DNA of 64,000 nucleotides from Carettochelys insculpta (taxonomy: Eukaryota > Chordata > Testudines > Carettochelyidae), in the NCBI RefSeq assembly GCF_033958435.1, contig NC_134158.1, forward strand, positions 4,545,837 through 4,609,836, in the 5' to 3' direction. Of this stretch, positions 12,392 through 22,431 are shown one piece after another. The notes beneath the pieces are model-generated. The model was not told the origin of the DNA and did no database searches. It saw nothing but the letters and a program-made list of their open reading frames with translations. The position numbers were made by a program, and so were the translations under genes. Numbering within the stretch: position 1 is the stretch's first letter; every line of letters starts with the position of its first letter.

Positions 12392-14933
12392 CTGGTAGGG
12401 GAAAAGGGCAATGGAGACACTTGAGACCGGGTCGGAAGCCGCTCCGTATCCCCCAGCTCCCGACGCTCGCTCCCTGGGGCAGACGTGCTGCACACGGACA
12501 TTTGAGGAAACGCTCGAGTCTCACAGAACCATCTCGCACAAGTCAGATCCTAAATCCGTCCTCGTTTCTCTCCGGACACGGCCTGAGCTCCAGCACTGCT
12601 GCGCACTGGAGTGTGTCCCACGGAAACGTCACGTGGTTAGTGACACCCCACGGGGACAAGCCCGGAAGAAGGGAGCAGCTGAAGGGACAATGAGGGTCAC
12701 TGAACTGCACCACGGGGGTGCACAGGCACCGTGCGACGAGCGTCCGGCCCCACTGGGGAACCGGGGGGGGGGGCACAAGCCCACCCAGAGCTCTCGGATC
12801 CCCTGCGGGAGTGGGTTGCAATGGGCTCAGGACCCCAAATCACTGAGAGGGGAGAACAGAGAAAAAAACCAGGGGGGTGCAGAGGCCCTGGGGCGAAAAC
12901 AAGGGAGCTGGGGGAGAACCGAGCAGAGAGCCCCCAGCACCCACTGGTCCCTGCGGGGTGCAGAGCCCGCGGGCGCCGCCCAGAGACTCCGCCTGGAGGA
13001 GCGAGTGGAGCCAGGAGCGAAAACCGGCCCCGGGTCACAGCCCCCCCGGACGCCCCAACCCCCCTCCCTTCCCCTCCCCGGGCGCCCCGGAGCCGGGCGG
13101 GGGCGAGTGCGGGGCGCTGGGGCGGCGCCTCTTTGCTCCCCGCGGGGCCCAGCGCCAAGAGCCGCCCGCAGCACGAGGCGAACCAGGCGCCGCTGCGGGG
13201 GCCGCGCGGGAGGCCGGACGAGGCGCAGCGGCCGGGACCACTGGGAGGGGCTGGGGCGGGGGCCCCGCACGGAGCGTCCGAGACACAAGCGGGTGGGGGC
13301 GGAGTCACTTCCCTTCCCAGCCCGGCCGGGCCCCCCCCTTCACCTGGCAGCGGCTCCCTGGGGGGGAGAGGGGCAATAGCACGTTACCCGGCGCAGCGGA
13401 AGGAGAAAAGTGGCTCCAAGGAAGTGACGACAAGGAAGGAGGAGCTGTGGGGAAAGAGGAAGTGACGACAGAGGAGCGGGACACAGTCGGTGGAAGAGAG
13501 GCCAGTGAGGTTAACGACAGAGGGGATCTGACGGGTGGGGGAGGGGGAGTGACGCTGGCGGTACCTGACGAGGGGGAGGAACGGGAAGCGGGCGGGTCCT
13601 GTCAGGCTGTTCGCTCACCCCGCCGCCGGGTGGGGCTGTGCGGATCCCCCAGTGACGTGCTCGGCTGTGAGCCTCGGCGCCGGGTGCCAATCACCGTCTC
13701 GTGCCCCCTGCGCTCCAGGAGCTGCCTTCTGCTGGGGGAGGGAAGTGACGCATCGGGAGGCGGGAGCGGAGAGGGGAAGTGACGCAGGGGGGAGGGGGCG
13801 GCCTGCGGTGGGGGCACATGTGGGGGGGTTTCTGCCACTCACAGGCTGTGCGGGTGAAACTGTCCGCAGCAGGCGGCTGCCCCCGGCCTGGCTCTGCGCC
13901 TGCGCAGCGGGAGACGGATCAGTGGCCGCTCGTAGCTCCAGCCACATCCATCCCCCGCACCGCGGGCTGCGTCAGGGGCGAGCAGCAGCCCAGGGGGGAG
14001 GGGTCCCTGCATCGAACCTGCCAAGGGCTCGTCCTGTGTGTCCCGCCTCTTCCCGGCCCCCGCTCCCATTGGCCGAGCTGCCTGTCAGCCCTGCCCCCCC
14101 CGCTCCCATTGGCCGAGCTGCCCGGCCCGAGCTCTGCGCCCGGCTCCGCACTGGCCTCCCGCCGCGCATCGCTGTTGCTCTGAGTCATCCCCGCCCTTCA
14201 CCCCGCCCCGCCCCGCCCCAGCGCTGCGCGCAGCCCCCGCTGTGCTCCCCACAGCCCCAGAGGGGAACGAGTCTGTGCTGGCCCCGCCCCTCGCCCCGGC
14301 CCCGCCCCGCCCCCTCGCCCCGTCTGTCCGGCCCCCAGCGGCTCGTCCCGGCCCGTGTCTGTGGTTTCCCCGCGGGAGTTTGTTCTGTGCCCCACGTGGT
14401 CCCCAGGCGGGCAGATTTCCTGGGCTGGGTCAGTTCTCCTCCGGGCCCCTCCCTCCCTCCCGCCCCCAGCCCGGATTGCCCGTGTCAGGGGCGGCTCTTC
14501 TCTCCGCCCGCCCGCAGCCGGGGGCGCTGTCACCGGGCACCGCTTGGGGGCGTCTTGTGCCCCGACCCTCGCAGCGGCCCCGACTTGTCCCTGTCCCAGT
14601 GCGGAGACCCCCGTGTGTGAAACCCCCTTTTCAGTTCCCAGCCCCTGTCCGTCCCTGACACACACCCGCGTCCTGCAGCGCTGGGAAGAGTCACACGTGT
14701 GGGGGGTGCGGCGGCAGGAACGCAACGCTGCTGCAGGCTGGGAGGGGTGTGTCTGCCAGAGCTCATCTGCATGGGAATGCAAAGGGCGCGTGTGTGACAC
14801 CTGCCAGGCAAAGCCTCGTGGGGAGCGAGTCAGCCCTGAGATCTGCTCCCTTGTAAACACCTCGTTGTAAAACCACAATTTATGCTGACACTCAGCGTGG
14901 GAGCTGTGAGACCTCCCCAAGGCTCTGGGTTGC
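12392..14933. promoter_or_regulatory. CpG island at the 5' end of the zinc-finger gene
   Basis: Very GC-rich, CpG-dense stretch, densest from about 12,850 to 14,650. It has repeated CCGCCCC boxes (Sp1/KLF type, for example 14,200-14,220), two ATTGG boxes and TATA-less surroundings. It lies directly upstream of the minus-strand KRAB exon and so is the likely promoter and first-exon region. A divergent plus-strand transcript is possible. The long open frames here in several frames are a by-product of GC content and are not annotated. Confidence 0.6.
14059..14123. promoter_or_regulatory. duplicated CCAAT-box module
   Basis: Two copies, 40 bp apart, of a module reading GCTCCCATTGGCCGAGCTGCC. Each has an ATTGG (reverse CCAAT, NF-Y type) at 14068-14072 and 14108-14112. 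Inside a CpG island this is a credible proximal promoter element. Confidence 0.5.
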
Positions 14934-15769
14934 TGTGGGGGACAGGGCAGTCGCCATCGCTGCGTCAGACATTGATTGCACAGGGCTCCCTCCTTCAAAG
15001 CATTGTGAAGAGGAAGGGGGAGGGGTGCTGGCTGGGTGAGCTCTTTGGAATTCCCCCCGTCTGTGTTTTGGTCCTATAGCTATAGGTTTGTCTGGACTAG
15101 TTTTCTCTACATGTTGAAAGGTGGAGCTGGATGCTAGGATGTCCATGAAACCCCACTCTGGAGGTATTAATAGCTGAAGTTACAGAATAGCAGCTGACTC
15201 TACACAGAGCTGAAATCACAGGGTTCTGCCTCAGGGCAATCTGCAGCAGTGTGATTGGTAAGGGAGCAATGACTGGCAGGTGGCCAGTAGGACCGGCAGT
15301 GGATGAACATGGTGACTGACAGAAAGAAGGCAGGAGAGGTGGTGCATGATGGGGGGCTGCTGGAAGGAGCAGCGGGCGGCTGGAAGGAGGAGCAATCAGC
15401 TGTGGGCTCTGGGTCCAGGACTGCACCGTGGGAGGTACATCCTGTAACTGTGTGTGGGGGAAAGGGCCAAGAGCCCCAGCGAGAGACTTGGTTCAATAGC
15501 ATACGGGGGTGGGATCTTGTTTTAGACATCCGGCATCTGTCACTGTAACCGTGGGGTGGGTTTTGGTCATTAAATAAGCGGTTTCTGTCTTAGACTCTGT
15601 GCTTGTGGGGGGGGGAAGAACCTCCTTACAAGCACCCAGCAAGTGGGGTGAAATTATCCCAGGCTACTGGGTGGGGGCTGGAGCCGGTTGGTTGTATCCT
15701 TGACAGGAAACCCCCCAGGAGCTGAACCCGGCCATTCTGGCAGGCACCTGGCATAACAGAAGGGTTACA
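14934..15769 (+). repeat. LTR of a PNMA-gag type LTR retrotransposon (copy 1)
   Basis: An 836-bp block starting TGTGGGGGACAGG and ending GGTTACA, so it has the TG...CA ends of an LTR. An AAATAA signal followed by a GT-rich stretch lies near 15,570. It is followed after four bases by a primer-binding-site-like sequence and then by gag-like coding sequence. A diverged copy lies at 22432-23280. Confidence 0.6.
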
Positions 15770-15773
15770 TAAG

Positions 15774-15791
15774 TGGGGGCTCATTTGGGAT
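15774..15791 (+). promoter_or_regulatory. primer-binding site, tRNA-Pro-like
   Basis: TGGGGGCTCATTTGGGAT, four bases after the LTR end, matches the classic proline-tRNA primer site at 15 of 18 positions. It supports the call of the upstream block as a 5' LTR. Confidence 0.6.
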
Positions 15792-15880
15792 GTCTTTTGC
15801 TGGGTAGTAGCCCTCACAAGCACATATATATAACATGGTAAGAAGCCCAGTTCTGTTGTTGCAGGATAAGTTAGAGTTTA

Positions 15881-16290
15881 TGCCGTGGCTGGCCGTGTGC
15901 TAGAAGACTGGTGTGAGGAGTTGAGTATCTATCCTCAGAACTGTATATTAGAATTGGGGATACCTGAGGGTACAGAAGATGGCCCAATCGAGGCCCTTCT
16001 AACAAAAGCCATTGATTCTCTAACGAGGTGTCACATACGGGGGCATAGACCTCAAGTAGAGGACAAAGCCTCTGTGGTGCTGTGTGAACTGCCAGTGGCT
16101 GTGGACTCTTTGCAGATCCCAAGTGAGAGAAAGACTCCCATTGGCACACTGAAAGTTGTGATCAGCAAGGCCTTTGCAAGGGGCCCTGCCTCACGTGGGG
16201 GGGTTGAGGAGAAGATGATCGCCTTCTTGGCACAGGAAGGAAAGACTATGGCAGACGTGTTGAGTTTACTGAGTGCCAAACCATGGGCCC
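15881..16290 (+). pseudogene. PNMA-like Gag N-terminal fragment
   Basis: An open frame with no in-frame ATG at its head encodes about 135 residues that resemble the N-terminus of PNMA/Ty3-type Gag: 'LEDWCEELSIYPQNCILELG', then IPEG, and later 'KTPIGTLKVVIS' and EEKMIAFLAQEGKTMADV. In PNMA proteins this region is an RRM-like fold ahead of the capsid. The frame breaks at about 16,290, where the U2 promoter copy begins, so capsid and pol are missing. Together with the LTR and primer site it marks the 5' part of a Ty3-like element rather than a domesticated gene. Confidence 0.6.
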
Positions 16291-16304
16291 CTGGCTCTTC
16301 AATG

Positions 16305-16574
16305 GCTCTACGGTGTCAGCGCGCTGCAGCCAGGGGGCGGGCTGCATGCAGATTAGGTGTTTTAATTAGGTGTTTCTAGTTTTAAAGCTGAATTATGAGG
16401 TGAGAGAGGTTTTGCTTTGAGCAGCTAGAAAGGAGCTGCAGGATGAAGAAAGTAGGTGTACTTGCCAATCTGTGAAAATCTTGTTGCAGTACTCACATGT
16501 GATCCATTGGGCTGAGTCATTGTGACGTTTAAAAGTGTCCAGATGGGTGGGCTGTGTAAAACTTACAGAATTGT
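16305..16574 (+). promoter_or_regulatory. U2 snRNA promoter copy A
   Basis: About 270 bp shared with the sequence upstream of every other U2 copy here. It has an ATGCAGAT at 16346-16353 (one base from the ATGCAAAT octamer of a distal sequence element), a conserved GAGAGGTTTTGCTTTGA block, and a conserved AAAAGTGTCCAGATGGGTGG stretch near -50 where the proximal element should lie. No TATA box, as expected of an RNA polymerase II snRNA promoter. The element looks decayed. Confidence 0.6.
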
Positions 16575-16612
16575 GTTGTTTTTTGGTCTTTTGTGGGTTA
16601 AGATCAAGTGTA
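16575..16612 (+). pseudogene. U2 snRNA 5' part, copy A
   Basis: A degraded copy of U2 nucleotides 1 to about 35. The end AAGATCAAGTGTA is intact; the first 20 bases have several C-to-T changes, typical of CpG or methylation decay. It is cut just before U2 position 38 by a Utopia 3' fragment; the rest of U2 resumes at 16919. Confidence 0.75.
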
Positions 16613-16918
16613 CTGTTGCCCTTGAGCCAAAAGCCAATATCTTATATTGTCTGTTAGTTGTAAAGTATTTTCCTCTTTTTCTTCTCAGGGTAGGGATTGG
16701 TTAAAAGGCTGATATTTTATTTTATCTGTTATTTATAACTGTGGTTTTTTTTGTCTATCTGAGACTAGATGGGTTTCCTGTGTAGGTACTTAAATACTGT
16801 TTACTGTATGTTATGCTCCATAACCCGTTCTGGTTTCTCAGATGATATATTCTTATGTATGTTAATTTGTTATGCTCCTTGCTGTATTTGCAACATTACT
16901 TCAATAAAACTCATTTAA
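16613..16918 (+). mobile_element. Utopia-type LINE, 3' UTR only (copy A)
   Basis: About 306 bp sharing the 3' UTR of the longer copies at 17505-18778 and 46489-47865: two units of the GGCC-AAAA-GGCC repeat family, then the TCTGAGACTAGATGGG and CATAACCCGTTCTGG blocks, and the end AAAACTCATTTAA. It sits between U2 positions of about 35 and 39, so it is a severely 5'-truncated target-primed insertion. It has no coding part. Confidence 0.75.
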
Positions 16919-17067
16919 TCTGTTCTTATCAGTTTAATATTTGATATGTTCTTTTTCTGAGAACTATCTATCAAATGGATTTTTGGAACAGGGAGTTGGA
17001 CTAGGAGCTTGCTCTGTTTATTCCAAGCATCAGCCCGGTATTGCAGTATTTCAAGGAATGGTACATT
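16919..17067 (+). pseudogene. U2 snRNA 3' part, copy A
   Basis: U2 from nucleotide 39 (TCTGTTCTTATCAGTTTAAT) to near the 3' end, with many substitutions. The Sm-site region GGATTTTTGGAACAGGGAG is recognisable. A 3'-box-like TTGTTAGAAAAATAGA follows at about 17,088-17,103. Confidence 0.75.
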
Positions 17068-17109
17068 TCCCTTTGGGAAAACTAATATTGTTAGAAAAAT
17101 AGATTTTTA

Positions 17110-17490
17110 ACTTCTAAGGTATATCTGTACTACGGAAAAACTTCAAAAGAGCGATTTAATTGGTCATTTAGAAGTTTACTAACGAAGTACATATTCGGTG
17201 TCTCATTAGCCTGCCGGGAGCTGTAGCACTTTGACATTGCCACAGCTGGCTCCTCCAGATAGAGCTTCTTTTTGAAAGGACCCAAGCTGCTTCAAAGTCC
17301 CCTTTGAAATAGCCGGGGTCCTTTTGAAAAGGAGCTCTGTCTGGATGAACCGTACCAATTTTGAAGTGCTGCCGCTCCCTGCATGCTAATGAGGCGTTGA
17401 ATATGTTTTTCAGCACTTCATTAGTAAACTTTGAAAGTGCCATTTCCATGGCCATTTGGAAGTTTTTGGCGAGTGTAGACACGGCCGAAA
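17110..17490 (+). mobile_element. short TIR transposon (MITE) between U2 copies A and B
   Basis: About 375 bp with ends that pair: GGTATATCTGTACTACGG on the left against the inverse of GGCGAGTGTAGACACGGCC on the right. The family is the 'TTCGAA / GTGTAGAC' type common in this window; fragments of it also lie at 19250-19570, 24900-25205, 48250-48550 and 50480-50600. It has no coding capacity. It cuts the 3' flank of U2 copy A. Confidence 0.6.
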
Positions 17491-17504
17491 GGTCTGACTT
17501 GTCA

Positions 17505-18778
17505 ATTAAAACTAGTCTGTTTTGGGGAGTGGTGCTTCACCCACTGAACATGCCTTAATTGCATCCCGCTCAAGGGTGCTGTCTGCCACGGACATGCGAT
17601 AAAAGGTGCAGGCGTTGTGCGTGTCCATTGGACCCTCTTCCCCACATTCTCTGTGGCTGCCTGGTGCATTTGGCTGCTTGGCAGCGCCGCCATAACGCTA
17701 CCCAGGGCTGTCTGGTGAAAGGGCTCCCTCCGCCCCTTAGATCCGTAGCCGTAGACTCTTCCATCCCTGGCACTGACAGCCTCCTGCAGCCGGACATCGT
17801 CGCGACGGACGAGCAGTCCAAGAAGGTCCTCGTTGTGGACATAACGGTGCCCTTTGAGAACCGCACAGTGGCCTTCCGCAACGCCCAGGCCAAGTAATTA
17901 TACAAGTATACCTTGTTGGTGAACACCCTGTGGTCCCGGGGCTACTCGGTGGAGGTCCATGCATTGCTCGTGGGGGCACTGGGTGCCTGGGGCCCCCTGA
18001 ATGACGGGGTACTGCAGGCCTGTGAGGTCAGTCGCTGTTATGCTCGACTGATGCACAGGCTGATGGTGTCATTCCATCAGGTGGTCCAGGGACATTTACA
18101 TGGAGCGTATCACGGGCCATCGCCAGGACTGTGACAGCTGATTACCAAGCTCCTTTGGCTTTTGCTTTTTTCTTTTTTTATCTATGATTTCTATTTTTTT
18201 TCTTTTTGTATTTTATTTTTTAAAAATAATTTTTTTTATTTTTTTTATTTTTTTTTCTCACTGGCACTTCATGGGTCGGGGATTGTTATGCACAAAGATT
18301 TTTTTTTTTTTTATTCTTTTTCCTCTCAGAGATTGGCCAAAAGGCCGATATTTTATATTGTCTGTTACTTGTAAAATATTCCCTTTTTTTTTTTCCCTCT
18401 TCTCACGGACTGGCCAATAAGCCGATATTTTATGTTGTCTATTATCTGTAAAATATTACCTCCTTTTTTTTTTCCCAGGGATTGGGATTGGTCAAAAGGC
18501 CAATATTTTATTTTGCCTGTTACCTGTAAAATATTCCTTCTTTTTCTTCTCAGGGTAGGGACTGGTCAAAAGGCTGATATTTTATACTGTCTGGTATTTG
18601 TAACTGTGTTTTGTTGATCTGAGACTAGATGGGATCCTTTTGCAAGTACTAAGATACTGTTTACTGTATACAATGCGCCATAACCCGGTCTGGTTTCTCA
18701 GATGATATAGTCTTGTGTATGTTAATTTGTAGTGCTCTTTGCTGTATTTCAAACATTCCCCAAATAAAACTCATTTAA
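17505..18778 (+). mobile_element. Utopia-type LINE, C-terminal ORF plus 3' UTR (copy B)
   Basis: A 5'-truncated copy covering the C-terminal zinc knuckle and restriction-like endonuclease of an R2/Utopia-type protein, then a T-rich 3' UTR. It aligns base for base with the cleaner copy at 46489-47865, but several stops and shifts kill the frame. PDIVATDEQSKKVLVVDIT at about 17790-17850 keeps the PD...D endonuclease core. The element ends AAAACTCATTTAA directly against U2 nucleotide 39, the same junction as in copies A and C. Its 5' flank is the MITE at 17110-17490, so any U2 5' part has been lost. Confidence 0.75.
18335..18605 (+). repeat. tandem repeat in the Utopia 3' UTR (4 units)
   Basis: Four units of about 65-75 bp. 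Each starts GAYTGGYCAAAAGGCCGATA, continues through TGTCTGTTA, and ends GTAAAATATTCC plus a pyrimidine-rich spacer. The last unit is shortened. The copy at 46489-47865 has three units (47,485-47,690) and copy A has two (16,620-16,740), so unit number varies. The core can fold as GGCC-AAAA-GGCC. Confidence 0.8.
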
Positions 18779-18928
18779 TCTGTTCTTATCAGCTTAATAT
18801 CTGATACGTCCTCTATCTGAGGACTATATATTCAACGGATTTTTGGAACAGGGAGGTGGAATAGGAGCTTGCTCCATCCACTCCACGCATCGATCTGGTA
18901 TTGCAGTGCTTCCAGGAATGGTGCATCT
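18779..18928 (+). pseudogene. U2 snRNA 3' part, copy B
   Basis: U2 nucleotides 39 to the 3' end, joined directly to the Utopia 3' end. Well kept: TCTGTTCTTATCAG, 'GATACGTCCTCTATCTGAGG', the Sm region GGATTTTTGGAACAGGGAGG and CTCCACGCATCGA. A 3'-box-like 'AATTGTTAAAAAAATAGAAT' follows. With no 5' end it cannot be expressed. Confidence 0.8.
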
Positions 18929-20849
18929 CCCTTTGGGGGGAATACAATTGTTAAAAAAATAGAATTTAACTCTAAAGGTCTTGGTTTGCTGAACTAAAAA
19001 TAGAGTTCTCTGTACACGTATTCATTGAGAAAATCGTTTATGCTTTTGTATACGGGTTGTGTTTCCATTAGCCCAAGAGTTTACAGTTACCATATAAATG
19101 ACTGTTTTGAAACCTGCGAAGAGAGCACTGGAATACATAGTGACAGAGAGGAAGCTGTGCTCGTCTATACACTATCAAAACAAAAAGCAGATTAGCACTA
19201 TTCTTCCAAGTCCTACTTGACTGCTTTTTGTTTTGACACTGAAATACATATTTAGCACCTCTAAAAGCAGTCAAATGCACATTAAGCACCTCATTAGCAA
19301 GGGCATGGTTGGGGCACTTTGGAATTGCAGCTCTGGTCTAGGTGGGGGTCCTTTCAAAAGAACCCTGGCAACTTCGAAATCCCCTTATTCCTATCAGCAA
19401 ATTAAAATAAGGGGATTTCCACGTCTGGACCAGCTGCGCAGCGCGAGCCGCTGCAATTTCCAAGTGCTGCCCCCCACCCCCCACATTCTAATCAGAGATT
19501 CATTCGTAATCTTCGAAATGGCTATTTGCATGGACATTTTGAAGTTTTGGGCTAGTGTAGACATAGCCACTTTGTTTGATGTGACTCTTGATTTCTCCCC
19601 TTCCTACCGCTCTTCTGATGTGCCCACTTTGATTCCGATTTTTCTGATTTGTCAACCTTGATGACTACTTTTGGTTGTCTGTGCCTTAAATATTGAGTCT
19701 TATGGTCTGAAGATGTAGGTCTATTCCAGAAAAGCTCACCCCTTCATCAATTATTTTGTTAGCCTTTAAAATGCTCATAGACTGCTCTTTATTTTGCAGA
19801 GAAAAGAATCCAAGTGTTTGTAAGAGGCAGGTCTGCTCTAGGTCAGCAGGCCTCCAGGGCTGGTGAAAGCAGAGGGCTGCAACTCCCCTTCATCAGCACT
19901 CCCATGATAAAAATTGTTCCAGCCCCCCTGGCCAGACCTGGTTTGTTTAACCATTAAGAACAGATTGAAACGTTTTGATTGTGCAGGTTTAAGACAAAGA
20001 GGAGACGCAACTGAAGACAGTTGGCAGTTTTTCCATGGGGCCTAAAAGGGCCTAAAAGCAAGCAAGCTGCACCCCTGTAGTCTAAAACTCTTTCAGTTCT
20101 GTGTAATGTTCACCTGGATCTGACATTGAATTCAGTGTGATGGTTTTGAAATTAACTTGCTGTTCAGTCTCAGTACTGATTGTAGCTGTGCTAATGAAAG
20201 CTCCTTGTTGTGTGAGTGAGAATGGATGCTGTACGTATGCGAGACTGTCACCAGACGTTCCAGGAAGCGATCAGGACAGACCCTTCGCGCTGCGGATCAT
20301 TACAAGGTGAGCAGTGGGCAACTCTAGAGAAGGAGAGAGGCAGTGAGAAACAGTCCTCAGTCAGCAGTAGCAGGCTGGGCCAATAGAAGACGAGCCTGTA
20401 GAGTGAGAGGGAAAAGGCGAGCAGTGGGCGCATTGCCACCTAGAAAGGCTGGCGCACTCTGGGATGAAGCGGGGCTTTGCCCACGAGAGCTTATGCTCCA
20501 GAATGTTAGTCTCTGAGGTGCCCCAGGACTTGTTTTTCTTACAGTGCACTGCAGGGCATTCCCAAGGGGGTATTAACCCTGAGCGAAATGCAAGTCCCCT
20601 CTCTCATGCGCTCTGCTGCTGCTTGTCCCGCTCCCCGCCCCCGCTCCCCCCAGCTGTTGGTCACCCCTTGGGAACAAGGCTGGGATGTTGGCCCAGCTGA
20701 GTTGGTGCTTCCTCTGTAAAACCCGGGCTGAGACTCAGCCTTCCCGTTAACTTTTCCCAGGCACCTGTGGAATGAATTTGTTCCGTGCACCCCTCATGTG
20801 AAATGTGACACGTCCCCTCCATATCAGTAGTCTGACAAAGCGTGGGGGG

Positions 20850-21680
20850 GTGAGGTCAAGGGGTTCGGTGTGTGGGAGGGGGGCTCAGGGCTGGTGCAGA
20901 GGGTTGGGGGTGAGGGTGCTGTCTGGGCGTGCGGGCTCTGGGGTGGAGCCAGGTCTGAAGGGCTTCGGGTGCCGGCTGGCTCCGGGCTACAGCAGAGAGG
21001 ACCCCACCCCAGCTCTCCCCCCGCCACAGCCCCCAGGCTGAGGCAGGGGGAGGCGCCACGTGGGGCTGGGCTGGGAGATCGACATCCCTCCCCTGCCCTC
21101 AGTGGGTCTGGGGCTGGCGGGGGCTCCCCTGGGCCGGGGGGTTCCCCAGCTGCAGCAGGTCCCTGCCAGGCTGGGGCGCCTTTCCCCTGACCGCGGCAGG
21201 CTCGGGCCAGTTGGGTCCCGCAGCGCCCTGCTTGCAGGGGACGTCGCCCCAGGTGACCTCCGAGAGCAGCGTTCACCCCCAGCGGGGCTAAGCGGCGCCA
21301 CGTGTCCCCCACCCCCGGGAGCAGCCCCAGCTCCTCGCCCCCGCCGGGAGGCCCGGCCCCGGCACAGCCCAGCGCCGAGCTCCCCGCACAGCGGCCAACG
21401 CCCCATGAGCTCAGCGCCCCGGGAGGGGCTGGCCGGGGAGCCCCGTTACTCCCGGAGCAGCAGCCGGGCGGGGCGGGGCGGGGCGGGGCACGTCCCCTTC
21501 GCGTCCCGCTCCCCCAGGCGCGCGGGAGCTGCAGGGGCGGCCCCAGCGCGGCAGCGGCGGAGGGCGCCGGGCTCGAACCTCGGCTCGGGGGAGCCCGCGG
21601 CCGCGGGCGGCTTTAGCGCGCCCCCTGGCGGCGGCAGGTGGTCACTGCCGGCAGGGAGCTGAAGCCACCGAAGCAGCCGC
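20850..21680. promoter_or_regulatory. CpG island in duplication block 1
   Basis: CpG-dense, GC-rich stretch ending in a (GGGGC)n array at about 21,465-21,490. In block 2 the same island lies at 26480-27310 and its GGGGC array is one unit longer. Block 3 keeps a partly decayed form at 49830-50460 without the array. It could be a promoter and first exon, but no coding exon is recognisable. Confidence 0.45.
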
Positions 21681-21894
21681 CCGGGCTGACCAGACCCTCC
21701 CAGCACCTGGTGTGACCCAGACATTTCCCGCCCCCCGCCCCAGCGTGATCTGACCCAGAGCCCCTCCACCGCCTTCCAGCCTTGCCTGATCCAGACCCCC
21801 GCCCACAATGCATCCACCCCTCCCCCGGCACCCCCCAGTCTGGTGTGAGCCAGGTGCCCTGCTGCAAAGCCCTGAGTAGTTTCCGGGGTCTGCC

Positions 21895-22190
21895 ATCACT
21901 CCAACTTTAGCCACGCCCTCTTGCCCTTGAGCCACGCCCCTTTCCCCAGCTGTTCCGTCCCAGCTCTGCCCACCTGTCCTTGGCAGCCGGGCCCTGGCGC
22001 GTCACTTCCGGGGGTGTGGCCTACCAAAAGCAAACCTTCGCCACAACGCCTTTTCCCTTCAGCCACGCCTCAGCCCTTTTAGCTCCGCCCACCCCTTGCA
22101 CCAGAAGTCCCACCCCCTTAACCCTTTCGACCCTCCCTCCTGTCACCCGAAGTTCTACCCCAACCTTTTTAGGCCCGCCCCCTGTCACCG
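21895..22190. promoter_or_regulatory. promoter-like cluster of CCACGCCC and ETS sites, block 1
   Basis: Repeated TTTAGCCACGCCC / AGCTCCGCCC boxes (KLF/Sp1 type) spaced about 25-35 bp surround a CGTCACTTCCGGG ETS-type site at about 22,001-22,013. The same order is kept in block 2 (27552-27850), where it precedes the two-exon relic at 27940. A TATA-less promoter is a reasonable inference; function is not shown. Confidence 0.45.
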
Positions 22191-22267
22191 GCAGACGTGC
22201 CCTTGGGGGGTAGGAGTACATCGGGGTCAAGTGAGACACGTGCCTGGAAGGAAAGGGTGTCATGCGA

Positions 22268-22424
22268 CCCCTCGAAATGTCTCTCAAAAAATTCTGTCTG
22301 AATTGTTCTGGGCTTGGAGCTTCAGGCACCTCAGTCCCCTCCTTAATAGGGCCCTGGGCACGTCCAGCGCCCTCTCACCTGCAGCAGCTCCAGCGCCGGC
22401 TGCTGACACGTCCCCTCCAGCTGT
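22268..22424 (-). pseudogene. TRIM coiled-coil exon end (relic 1)
   Basis: The minus strand reads the last codons of a TRIM coiled-coil exon (CAGCCGGCGCTGGAGCTG, CTGCAG) followed by an intact GTGAGA donor and about 130 bp of flank. A longer copy with the rest of the exon lies at 28790-29116, where the donor is mutated to GGCAGA. Only about 45 bp of this relic is exon; the LTR at 22432 cuts it off. Confidence 0.55.
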
Positions 22425-22431
22425 GTGTTGT

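Larger units (their letters stand above)
19237..22265 (+). repeat. 3-kb segmental duplication block, copy 1
   Basis: This block recurs at 24890-27935 (very similar, few differences) and at 48245-50460 (more diverged, truncated). It contains in order a MITE fragment (19250-19570), a PLE 3' fragment (19575-19800), unique sequence, a PLE tail (about 20455-20545), a CpG island (20850-21680) and a promoter-like stretch (21895-22190). The copies also share the U2 3' flank before it, so the duplicated unit included a U2 gene. The open frames of up to 200 codons in the CpG island are shared by the copies but resemble no family. Confidence 0.8.

Noticed and set aside
12411..14620. Several overlapping open frames of 200-320 codons
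   Set aside because: They lie in a CpG island where stop codons are rare in all frames; Pro/Arg/Gly-rich products with no family signature.
18162..18420. Phe/Leu-rich open frames in T-rich DNA
   Set aside because: They lie in the T-rich Utopia 3' UTR; homopolymer translation, not membrane proteins.
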